Program-made: the position numbers and the translations under genes
Shown: positions 46,488 through 54,461 of the stretch, in pieces
How the letters are laid out: each line of letters opens with the position of its first letter
Position numbering within the stretch: the stretch's first letter is position 1
DNA from: Chryseobacterium sp. LAM-KRS1
GTDB lineage: Bacteria > Bacteroidota > Bacteroidia > Flavobacteriales > Weeksellaceae
Direction: 5' to 3'
NCBI RefSeq assembly: GCF_013184525.1
Contig: NZ_JAAOIZ010000002.1
Coordinates: 434,001-498,000 of the forward strand
Length of the DNA: 64,000 nt
Notes under the pieces: generated by a model
Database searches by the model: none
Seen by the model: only the letters and a program-made list of their open reading frames with translations
Told to the model about the DNA's origin: nothing

Positions 46488-46936
46488 TTTTTATTGAAAT
46501 ACATTTTAAAATATTTTACAGGAACCCACAAAAAACCAAAGCACTCCCCGCTTTCCTTTCCCAGATGTTTATGATGCTGTTTATGGGCACGTCTGATGGC
46601 AAGGAAATACGGATTCTTTGTCTTAGTAAAGACCTTTGCCCTTTGATGAATAAAAATATCATGCACAAAGAAATAGGCCATTCCATAAAGGCTTATTCCA
46701 AGGCCTACAAAAAAAAGATAACTGAATTCCTGTTTTACTCCAAGGTATAATAGAGCAATGGCCGGGCTTGCGAAAATGAAAAAGAAGAGGTCATTTCTTT
46801 CCAGTTTTCCATCATGACTATGGTCATGATGATCGCGATGCAGGCTCCAGAGAAAACCGTGCATAATATACCTGTGGATGAGCCATGTTGCGCCTTCCAT
46901 TGAAATAAAAACACCTAAGACGATCAGAAAATTCAT
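46484..46936 (-). CDS. crtZ: Beta-carotene hydroxylase
   Basis: 150 aa from the ATG at 46936 (MNFLIVLGVFISME), just after the SRPBCC stop; starts at 46948 or 46966 would overlap that gene. His-rich boxes of a di-iron membrane hydroxylase are visible: HRYIMHG, HRDHHDHSHDG, FFVHDIFIHQRA and RAHKQHHKHLG. CrtZ adds the 3-hydroxyl groups converting beta-carotene to zeaxanthin. With crtI, crtB and the cyclase this implies zeaxanthin as the pigment. Confidence 0.92.
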   Translation of the reverse strand: MNFLIVLGVFISMEGATWLIHRYIMHGFLWSLHRDHHDHSHDGKLERNDLFFFIFASPAIALLYLGVKQEFSYLFFVGLGISLYGMAYFFVHDIFIHQRAKVFTKTKNPYFLAIRRAHKQHHKHLGKESGECFGFLWVPVKYFKMYFNKK

Positions 46937-46937
46937 G

Positions 46938-47405
46938 TTAATAATCATTATTGTTAAAAAGAGCATTTAAAACGCCGGACCTTAAATCGAATATACTTTC
47001 GAGCTTTTTCTTTATAAATAACCGATGGGCTATTCTTCCTATGATCCCCAGGGGAAGTTCATAATCTACAGTATCTTTCATCAATACTCCTTTATCATTT
47101 GGAATGAATTCATGAAAATGATTCCAATACTTATACGGACCTTTTTTCTGGAAGCCGGTAAAGCTTTTATAATCTTCTACCTGGCTGATCATCATTTCCC
47201 ATTTGATCGGGCTTCCTAAAAAAGAAAAGGCCCTATACTCTATTTCCATTCCTTTAAAAACCGGCCGGTCCAGAATACCCGAAACAACCAGAAAATTCAT
47301 TACTTCAGGAGTTGCTTCAGAAAAATGATCATGCGATGAGAAGAAATTCCAGACCGATTCGATAGTACAATTTAACTGTTGCTCCCTGTATAATCTGTGT
47401 AACAT
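46938..47405 (-). CDS. SRPBCC-family protein in the carotenoid operon
   Basis: 155 aa, a Bet v1/START-like hydrophobic-pocket fold: LYREQQLNCTIESVWNFFSSHDHF, WEMMISQVEDYKSFTGFQKKG, YWNHFHEFIPNDKGVLMKDTVDY. It lies between crtB (13 bp) and crtZ. No direct carotenoid role is known to me; a lipid- or carotenoid-binding chaperone is plausible from context only. Confidence 0.85.
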   Translation of the reverse strand: MLHRLYREQQLNCTIESVWNFFSSHDHFSEATPEVMNFLVVSGILDRPVFKGMEIEYRAFSFLGSPIKWEMMISQVEDYKSFTGFQKKGPYKYWNHFHEFIPNDKGVLMKDTVDYELPLGIIGRIAHRLFIKKKLESIFDLRSGVLNALFNNNDY

Positions 47406-47418
47406 TCTTTTTTATTAA

Positions 47419-48255
47419 TTAGAAATAAGCAGCTTTGTATCTTATATAGCTTTTGAACGCAACAAAAAGTTTCTGTGAATTAGCGATCCTCACCCTTTGC
47501 TGTAAAATACGATGAGAGCTTGTCTTCTTTATTTTTTCAAACAATGACAGATAGTATCTGTATGCGAGATATACTCCGAACATAGAGGAACCTGGTAATT
47601 TTTTAATTCCCTGTAATGCTTCTTTAAATTCACCTTCAATTTCTTTTTCGATCTGCCCTTTCACGGTGTTATCAAAGACAGACATATTTACAGACGGGAA
47701 ATAGGTTCGTCCAAGGACCTGATAGTCATCTTTCAAATCCCTTAAAAAATTAACTTTCTGAAAAGCAGATCCCAATTTCATGGCAAACGGTTTCAGCTTT
47801 TCAAATTGCTGCTTGTCACCTTCAGTAAAAATCTGCAGACACATCAAACCCACCACCTCAGCAGAGCCATAGATATATTCATCATAGAGTTCCGAGTTAT
47901 AATCAATTTTATGAAGATCCATTTCCATGCTGTGTAAAAACTGCCTGATCAGCTTTGTATCGATATCATACCTGCGAACTGTTTCCTGAAAGGAATGCAA
48001 AATGGGATTCAGCGATATACCCTCTTCCAGTGCCCGATAGGTTTCAGCTCTTAATCTTTTCAAAAGTCTCTCTTTATCATAGCAATGAAAACTATCAACA
48101 ATTTCATCTGCCAGGCGTACATAACCATAAATAGCATAAATAGCAGGTCTGATGGATGGCTTCAATGCCAATATTCCTAGTGAGAAACTGGAACTGTATT
48201 TTTGTGTGGTGCTCTTACTGACTTCGTAAGACAATTCATCAAACAATTTTTTCAT
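47419..48255 (-). CDS. crtB: Phytoene synthase
   Basis: 278 aa. It condenses two geranylgeranyl diphosphates. Aspartate-rich motifs are visible: RLADEIVDSFH (DxxxD) and NFLRDLKDDYQVLGRTYFP. The size and order are standard for CrtB. It follows crtI by 1 bp and precedes the SRPBCC gene, so it belongs to the same transcript. Confidence 0.94.
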   Translation of the reverse strand: MKKLFDELSYEVSKSTTQKYSSSFSLGILALKPSIRPAIYAIYGYVRLADEIVDSFHCYDKERLLKRLRAETYRALEEGISLNPILHSFQETVRRYDIDTKLIRQFLHSMEMDLHKIDYNSELYDEYIYGSAEVVGLMCLQIFTEGDKQQFEKLKPFAMKLGSAFQKVNFLRDLKDDYQVLGRTYFPSVNMSVFDNTVKGQIEKEIEGEFKEALQGIKKLPGSSMFGVYLAYRYYLSLFEKIKKTSSHRILQQRVRIANSQKLFVAFKSYIRYKAAYF

Positions 48256-48256
48256 A

Positions 48257-49753
48257 TTAATTTATTTTTAGTTTACTAACTTCAGCCGCTACAATTTTTC
48301 CGGAAATTACTGACGGAGGAACACCCGGTCCCGGAACAGTTAATTGTCCTGTATAAAAAAGATTCTTAATCTTTTTGTTTCTTATTTTAGGTTTTAAAAC
48401 AGCCGTCTGCGATAATGTATTGGATAATCCGTACGCGTTACCTTCATAAGCATTATAATCTGAAATAAAATCGCTGACACAATAACTTCTTTTGTATTCA
48501 ATTCTGGATAGGAGACCGCTTTCTCCCGTATGCTTTTCAATTCTTGCAAGCATTTTCATCAGATATTGCTCTCTTAGAGACTCTTCGTCATGTATTCCCG
48601 GAGCAAGAGGCAACAGCAAGAAAAGATTCTCGCCATCCTGAGGTGCTACATCCGGATCTGTCTTTGAAGGACAGCATACATAAAACAAGGGTTTTGACGG
48701 CCACTTCTTATCTTTATAAATACAATCTATATGATCATCAAGCTCATTTTCAAAAAACAGGGTGTGATGCTTTAAATGAGGAATTTTCCCTTTAACACCG
48801 AGATAGTAGATGAGACATGAAGGAGCAAAGGTTCTGGTTTTCCAATAGGCATCAGTATAGTTTCTGAGTGATTCAGGAATTAATGTTTCGGTATGATGAT
48901 AGTCTGATGAGGCAATGACGGCATCAAATTCATGGTCTTCCCCATTGATCCTGATGGAAGTAACTTTGCCTTTTTCCGTATTGAACTGCTGTACGTTATG
49001 GTTAAAATGGAAAGTTACGCCTTGTTTTTCTGCCACCTTCTTCATGGCAAGAACAAGCTGATAAAATCCTCCCATAGGATATTTTGTTCCCAGGACATAT
49101 CCTCCATAATTCATCAGGCTGTACAATGCGGGAATATGTTGCGGTGAAGCACCGAGGAATATAACCGGAAATTCCATCAGTGATCTGAGCTTCGGATCCG
49201 AAAAGTAGCCCGAAACATATTTTCTGAAATTACTTACAAGATCAAGTTTCAGAGCACTGCCCGCTATTTTTAAAGACGCGAATTCAAGCCAGCTGTAACA
49301 TGGTTTTGTCACAAAGTCTTTCATCCCCGTTTCATATTTGAATTGAGCAGACTGCATAAACTGATCATAACGCCGGCCAGCTCCGGGTTCTATTTTTTCA
49401 AATAAATCCCGGATTTCACTGTTTTTCTCGGGAACTGAGACTTTCTCTTTTGAAAAAACCATTTCAAACTGAGGATCTAACGATACCAATTGAAAAAAAT
49501 CGGATGCTTTATAATCAAAATCACTGAAAAAGTCTTCAATGATATCAGGCATCCAATACCAGCTTGGTCCCATATCAAAAACATACCCGTTTTCCGTTTT
49601 AAATTGTCTTGCCCGTCCGCCAGGCTGGTGATGCTTTTCAAATACATGTACTTCATGTCCTGATTTTGCAGCATACGCAGCAGCAGAAAGTCCGGAAAAT
49701 CCCGAGCCTATCACGGCAATTCTTTTTCTTAAGCTATTGGTATTCGTTATCAT
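48257..49753 (-). CDS. crtI: Phytoene desaturase
   Basis: 498 aa. The FAD-binding motif VIGSGFSGLSAAAYAAKSG lies at residues 14-32, with HHQPGGRARQF next and the C-terminal GxxTxPGxGVP as GQLTVPGPGVPPSVISGK. It carries phytoene to lycopene in four steps. It is 36 bp after the MarR-C gene and is the first enzyme gene of the operon. Confidence 0.95.
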   Translation of the reverse strand: MITNTNSLRKRIAVIGSGFSGLSAAAYAAKSGHEVHVFEKHHQPGGRARQFKTENGYVFDMGPSWYWMPDIIEDFFSDFDYKASDFFQLVSLDPQFEMVFSKEKVSVPEKNSEIRDLFEKIEPGAGRRYDQFMQSAQFKYETGMKDFVTKPCYSWLEFASLKIAGSALKLDLVSNFRKYVSGYFSDPKLRSLMEFPVIFLGASPQHIPALYSLMNYGGYVLGTKYPMGGFYQLVLAMKKVAEKQGVTFHFNHNVQQFNTEKGKVTSIRINGEDHEFDAVIASSDYHHTETLIPESLRNYTDAYWKTRTFAPSCLIYYLGVKGKIPHLKHHTLFFENELDDHIDCIYKDKKWPSKPLFYVCCPSKTDPDVAPQDGENLFLLLPLAPGIHDEESLREQYLMKMLARIEKHTGESGLLSRIEYKRSYCVSDFISDYNAYEGNAYGLSNTLSQTAVLKPKIRNKKIKNLFYTGQLTVPGPGVPPSVISGKIVAAEVSKLKIN

Positions 49754-49789
49754 TTATTTAATCATTTTAACACAGACTTTTAAACTTCA

Positions 49790-50446
49790 TCAGTTCAGCT
49801 TTTTATAGACAGCGTCCAGTAATTCCTGGGCTTCCAGATTCATACGGTAAAGGGAATGATGAAATTCATCCAATTTAGAGAGTATGGCAATGAACAGCAT
49901 TTGTTCAGAATGGGTAAGGTTTCCTACTACAGCCCTCGACGCTTTACGGATTTCATCCATATGCTCATTTAATACAGTAAGGCCTTCCTGTGTTAGCTGA
50001 ACATGTTTTGTTCTTTTATCTTTTTGAGAAATCTCCTGTTTTACCCAGCCATTCCTGATCAAGCGATTAATAATAAGGATGCCCGAAGATTTTTCATGCA
50101 CATTACGTCTTATCAATTCCATTTTGGTCATAGGTCCTACAGACTTCAGGCTTATAAGGTAAATGAAATCATCCTGGCTTGAAAAAACGGAGTGGTAGGT
50201 TGCTGATCGCGAGTAAGATTTTGCATATCTCCCCATCCTTGTCAATAAAGTATTGATAATACTGTCGGTGCTCCTTCCTGATTCCATCCCCAGCCATCCA
50301 GGTTCTGATTCAGAATCCTCAGGATGCGAAATAATTAACCATTCCGCAAAACCCTGGATGTCGTTACTGTATAGAGCTTTGTCTTCATTTTGCTCCATAA
50401 ATTGCTGAATAAGCTCTACCACTGTTTTGATAAGATCATAATTCAT
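49790..50446 (-). CDS. MarR-type winged-helix regulator, light-locus paralogue C
   Basis: The start at 50446 (MNYDLIKTVVELIQQ) matches paralogue B and gives 218 aa. Recognition region PMTKMELIRRNVHEKSSGIL, then IINRLIRNGWVKQ; wing DKRTKHVQLTQEG; tail VGNLTHSEQMLFIAILSKL. It is the first gene of the carotenoid operon, immediately before crtI, and its promoter box (50460-50473) probably binds the protein itself. It should control pigment synthesis. Confidence 0.89.
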   Translation of the reverse strand: MNYDLIKTVVELIQQFMEQNEDKALYSNDIQGFAEWLIISHPEDSESEPGWLGMESGRSTDSIINTLLTRMGRYAKSYSRSATYHSVFSSQDDFIYLISLKSVGPMTKMELIRRNVHEKSSGILIINRLIRNGWVKQEISQKDKRTKHVQLTQEGLTVLNEHMDEIRKASRAVVGNLTHSEQMLFIAILSKLDEFHHSLYRMNLEAQELLDAVYKKLN

Positions 50447-50817
50447 AGCGAATAAATTAGTATACAAATATACTTATAAAAGAATATAAATATACTTTTA
50501 TTGTATTTTATTTTTGTTCAAAGTCGTATAAGTCAATCGGTAAGAGCATTTAAATTAAAGAATACCATGTGATCATAAAATCCAATAACATACTGATAAA
50601 CAATTAATTAAATAATTTCAAAATACCAAGGAACAGAATAAAAAGAGAGGAAAAAAAATGTATATTAATAAACTATAAACAAGCTTATAACCAAAATTTT
50701 ATATATAAATCTCATAATTAATTAAAATCTCATTAATTTTTTAAGTTGAAAGACAAATATCAAATTCGGAATCTTTAATTGAGTAATTTAGCATTGGACA
50801 AATGCACTAAGATCTTT
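50447..50817. other. 371-bp intergenic region, carotenoid operon / MG2-plug gene
   Basis: AT-rich divergent region. It holds the MarR-C boxes (50460-50495) on the left. The rightward promoter was not identified with confidence. No ORF or hairpin worth calling. Confidence 0.4.
50460..50473 (-). promoter_or_regulatory. Carotenoid-operon -7 box in an inverted repeat
   Basis: Minus strand GTATATTTGTATAC: perfect 5-bp arms (GTATA/TATAC) around TTTG, with TATATTTG as the -7 element. It begins 13 bp upstream of the MarR-C ATG. A second, imperfect copy lies at 50482-50495, 22 bp further upstream, sharing ATATACTT. Confidence 0.55.
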
Positions 50818-53220
50818 ATGAAAAATATCTTCTTTTTAATGCTGATTTCAACGGTTCAACCCTTATTATCACAAACCAAACTGGAAAAAGCAATCACTAA
50901 TCTTGAAAATAATTACGAACAGGAAAAAGTATACCTTCTTACCGATAAACTTCAATATGCAGCGGGAGACCAGATCTGGTTTAAAGGTTTTGTATTTGAC
51001 GGTTACAACCGTTCGACATTATCCACCACCCTGTTTGTGGAATTGTACGATTCCGATAAGAAGTTAATAGACTGGAAAACAGTACTTCTTACCAATGGTG
51101 AAGGCAGCGGAGATTTCAAGCTTAAAGCAGACCTTCCGGAGCAGGTTTATTTTGTAAGGGCCTATACTCCGTACATGACGAATTTCAGCGATGATTTCCA
51201 AATTGTTAAAACCCTTCCGGTTTACAATCCTACCTCAACTAAAGCATTAGAAGTTGCTAAAAATTCAGATTGGTCCGCCAAAGCGTTTTCTGAAGGTGGA
51301 AACTTCATTAATGGTACACCTACAAAATTTGCTATAAGACTTTATAGCAATGTTTCTCTTCCGGAAAAATGGAGTGGAAAAATAATAGACGTACAAAATC
51401 CAAATGTTCCTATAACCACTTTCACCTCGCTTGATAAAAATGTAGCTTCTTTTAAAATAACACCGGCATCAGGGAAAAAATACCAGGCCATCATTGAAGA
51501 TAATGCAGGAAAAAAGCAAACCATCAATTTACCCGAAGTTACAGACAGCGGTCTTCATGTAGAAGTTTCCAGCTCGAATGAAGGGATAAAATACAGTTTA
51601 AAAGGAGTTAATTTAAAACAACAGCTTCAGAATTATAAAATTGTAGGGACCATTAATAATCACTTAGCTTACAAGGCAAATATTACCCAATTAACCAGTG
51701 AAGTCTCAAGCACGATCCCTACAAAAATCAGCAATGGGGCCAATGGTGTTTTACAGCTGGCTATTTTTGATGAACAGGACAATCTGGTCGCAAAAAGACT
51801 TTGCTTTATCAAACCGAATAATTTAAAGATTGAGAAAGCAGAAATTGTTGGCCAGAATTTAAAAGAAACACCAAGATCTTTCAACAGTATCGACCTTTCA
51901 CCGGAGTCTTATTTTAAAAATTATACGGTTTTGGTAAGTGAGGATGACGGAAGTAACACAACTGAAGAAGAGAATATCCTGAGCAACCTTTGGTTAACAG
52001 GAGATCTTTCTTCAAAAATAGACAGTCCAGCCCAATACTTCTCTAAAAATGCCAATACCGAAGCTTTGGATGCCCTGCTTATTTCTGAAAACTGGAAAAG
52101 GTTTGACTGGAATTCAGTACTTAGCGGAACGGTTCCCGCCATTAAAGCCAATTCTCAGAAATTTCTTTCTTACAGGATAAAACCCCTTAAAGACAACGCC
52201 CTGATGAGAGATACCAATGTAAATGTAGTTCTTAAATTAGGGGAAAACGAACCCAGTATCAATCAGTTCAGAACCGATCAGATGGGATATATTTATTTGA
52301 ACAATCTTAGTTTTGATGAACCCCTGAACGTTTCCGTATTTGCAAATTCTGAGAAGGGTAAGGAATCAGAAAATGATCATTTATTCGTAACCGTAGAACC
52401 CTTAGTTATCCCAACACCCTTTAAAGGAAGCTTGCCGGCTACGAAATACACATTGGTAACAGCCACTGAGAATAAGAAACTTCCTCCGGCCATTTCAAAA
52501 GCCATCAACACTCAGAAAAATATTAAAAAGCTGGAACATATTGATGTCCAAATTGAAGAAGTACAATTAACAGGAAAAAAGAAGGATCCCAAAGAAGAAT
52601 TAAACAAACAACTATCCTCGGGAATGTTCAGTTCCGTGAATTCCACTATATTCGATTTCGTTAACGAGGACCAACATGTCTCCGGATCAACCAATATATT
52701 GGACTGGCTGCAGGGAAGAGCTGCCGGTTTAACATTCCAGAGAAATAACTCAGGGATCAATGTACCCTATATCCGTGGTCAGCAAGCCAAGCTTTACCTG
52801 GATGAAACCCCTACCGATGCAAGTATGATCACCAGCCTTCCGGTCAACAATATTGCCATGGTGAAAATTATTAAGGGTTCCGGACTAATCGGTAACGCAG
52901 TACTCATCTATACAATGAGAGGCAATATGAAATCTAAAAGTAACGAGAAGGATCCTCAAAAGAACAACCTATCGGTTATAAAGGGATACGACAAACCATC
53001 AGAATTTTCTATTGAAACACTGGATACGGATGATCCTGCAAAGAAAATTGAAAATGACACCCGGGAAACGCTTTACTGGAATCCTAATCTGTATGACAGT
53101 GATTATGTTCCTCCAAGAATTAAATTCTTCAATAACGACACCGCAAAACAATATAAGGTACTGATCATCAGTTTTGATGAAGATGACAATATTCTGTATG
53201 AAAACAGGGTGTTTAAATAG
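50818..53220 (+). CDS. Periplasmic MG2-like protein with C-terminal TonB-plug domain
   Basis: The start at 50818 (MKNIFFLMLISTVQPLLSQ) exposes a signal peptide and gives 800 aa; an upstream TTG at 50779 is unlikely. The first part (about 25-150, VYLLTDKLQYAAGDQIWFKG, then YFVRAYTPYMTNF) resembles a macroglobulin MG2 domain. Near the C-terminus (about 630-710; ILDWLQGRAAGLTFQRNN, VPYIRGQQAKLYLDE, IAMVKIIKGSGLIGNAVLIYTMRG) is a TonB-receptor plug-like domain with no barrel. The family is common in Bacteroidota and its job is unknown. Confidence 0.8.
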   Translation: MKNIFFLMLISTVQPLLSQTKLEKAITNLENNYEQEKVYLLTDKLQYAAGDQIWFKGFVFDGYNRSTLSTTLFVELYDSDKKLIDWKTVLLTNGEGSGDFKLKADLPEQVYFVRAYTPYMTNFSDDFQIVKTLPVYNPTSTKALEVAKNSDWSAKAFSEGGNFINGTPTKFAIRLYSNVSLPEKWSGKIIDVQNPNVPITTFTSLDKNVASFKITPASGKKYQAIIEDNAGKKQTINLPEVTDSGLHVEVSSSNEGIKYSLKGVNLKQQLQNYKIVGTINNHLAYKANITQLTSEVSSTIPTKISNGANGVLQLAIFDEQDNLVAKRLCFIKPNNLKIEKAEIVGQNLKETPRSFNSIDLSPESYFKNYTVLVSEDDGSNTTEEENILSNLWLTGDLSSKIDSPAQYFSKNANTEALDALLISENWKRFDWNSVLSGTVPAIKANSQKFLSYRIKPLKDNALMRDTNVNVVLKLGENEPSINQFRTDQMGYIYLNNLSFDEPLNVSVFANSEKGKESENDHLFVTVEPLVIPTPFKGSLPATKYTLVTATENKKLPPAISKAINTQKNIKKLEHIDVQIEEVQLTGKKKDPKEELNKQLSSGMFSSVNSTIFDFVNEDQHVSGSTNILDWLQGRAAGLTFQRNNSGINVPYIRGQQAKLYLDETPTDASMITSLPVNNIAMVKIIKGSGLIGNAVLIYTMRGNMKSKSNEKDPQKNNLSVIKGYDKPSEFSIETLDTDDPAKKIENDTRETLYWNPNLYDSDYVPPRIKFFNNDTAKQYKVLIISFDEDDNILYENRVFK

Positions 53221-53240
53221 TATTTATCTATCTCCAAATA

Positions 53241-53275
53241 AAAAGATTCGAAAACGTGCAGTTTTCGAATCTTTT
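53241..53275 (+). terminator. Strong hairpin terminator after the MG2-plug gene
   Basis: A perfect 15-bp stem (AAAAGATTCGAAAAC / GTTTTCGAATCTTTT) around GTGCA, 20 bp after the stop, with A and T runs on both sides. Confidence 0.85.
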
Positions 53276-53302
53276 ATTATTTGTTAATCCGTAAGATTAA
53301 TA

Positions 53303-53381
53303 AAATAAAGCCACAGGATCGAAAAAAACGGTTCACACATCATTCTAAGATTTACGTTTCTTACAATTTGTGGCTTTATTT
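53303..53381 (-). terminator. Long-loop inverted repeat after the DUF4142 gene
   Basis: Arms AAATAAAGCCACA (53303-53315) and TGTGGCTTTATTT (53369-53381) enclose a 53-nt loop. The right arm abuts the stop codon, so on the minus strand this is a terminator with an unusually long loop, which itself can pair AAACG with CGTTT. Confidence 0.55.
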
Positions 53382-53993
53382 TTACTTTATTCCTGATTTT
53401 GTTTTTTGTGCTTCCATTAAATGGTGATCCAAGGTTGGCAAGGTTTTGCTTGCAAATGACTTCAGTGAAGCTTCCTGACCATCAGCAGCTTCTTTTTTGA
53501 ACTCTGCAATATCTTCTTTGTGGTCACTCACCATAAGATCACTATACATACGATCGAATTCTACTCCTTTTTTAGACTTCAGCTCATCGTATTTATTTTG
53601 TTTTTCAGCATCTAAACTTGTTGGTAAAGTATAACCAACTGTTGACGCCCAGCTTTTTAGTTCTTCATTCGCTTTACTGTGATCTTTTACCATCATTTCA
53701 CCCAGGTTTTTTACATTTTTGTCGGAAGCATTCGTCGCGGCAAGCTTCCCCATCATTACCTCCATCAAACCTCCCTGAGCTGCCCCATCGGCAAATTTCT
53801 TATCCTGATCCGAAAGAGAGACTTTGGTATTGGTAGTGCCTGTTACAGTGGTAGAATCGGCCGTCACGGCTGGTGAATCAACGGAGGGAGCCACTGCTGT
53901 ACTGTCCATCGGTTGATTAACTGTCGTTGTTTCGCTTTTCTTACAGGCCAACATCGTGGAAACTGCAAGAAGGGTTAAAATTGAATTTTTCAT
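53382..53993 (-). CDS. DUF4142 lipoprotein
   Basis: 203 aa. A lipoprotein signal peptide ends in LLAVSTMLAC (lipobox Cys at about 17), then a Thr/Ser/Val-rich linker (about 20-55), then the DUF4142 helical domain with MMVKDHSKANEELKS and MVSDHKEDIAEFKKEA. The domain is ferritin-like in outline, but the usual metal ligands are not evident and the function is unknown. Confidence 0.88.
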   Translation of the reverse strand: MKNSILTLLAVSTMLACKKSETTTVNQPMDSTAVAPSVDSPAVTADSTTVTGTTNTKVSLSDQDKKFADGAAQGGLMEVMMGKLAATNASDKNVKNLGEMMVKDHSKANEELKSWASTVGYTLPTSLDAEKQNKYDELKSKKGVEFDRMYSDLMVSDHKEDIAEFKKEAADGQEASLKSFASKTLPTLDHHLMEAQKTKSGIK

Positions 53994-54461
53994 AATATAA
54001 TTAAATTGGTTTGGTCAGTAAAATAAAAAAAATCATCCCTTACACCGGAGAAGATCATTTCTGTTTCACATCGAATTTAGAAAAGTAAAACCGGATACTT
54101 TATGACCTGAATCATATTCATCAATCACTTTTTATCTTTTTTATGTTTCTCAAGGGGTAAATCTTTCTTATGGTAAAACATTGTAAAACCAATACCTCGG
54201 TAGTCTAAAACCTATATGCTCAATTCATTAAGAAAAAAGAAAACAATACCCCAACCCAACACCTGATTTACAAAAAATAGGGGTATGCCCTGACCCACAA
54301 ATTCAATTTTCATAGGAAATTAGCAATACAAACCTGGTTTATGGAGATGTTTCGGGATTCAGTTCAATAGAATTCCAGAGTTATAATGTCCCATAAGATG
54401 GAAAATCAAACCACAAAAATGGAGAGATGGAAATATCATATATCGCTTAAGAAATAATACT
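53994..54461. other. 468-bp intergenic region left of the accessory genes
   Basis: It holds the 15-mer AACACCTGATTTACA at 54258-54272 inside a larger inverted repeat (ATACCCC 54246-54252, GGGGTAT 54280-54286). It presumably holds the promoters of the DUF4142 gene (-) and the 540-aa gene (+), not resolved. No ORF of note. Confidence 0.4.
54246..54286. promoter_or_regulatory. Inverted repeat containing the 15-mer shared with 36238-36252
   Basis: ATACCCC...GGGGTAT arms around a 27-nt centre that includes AACACCTGATTTACA (minus strand TGTAAATCAGGTGTT). It lies about 250 bp before the DUF4142 start. Confidence 0.35.
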
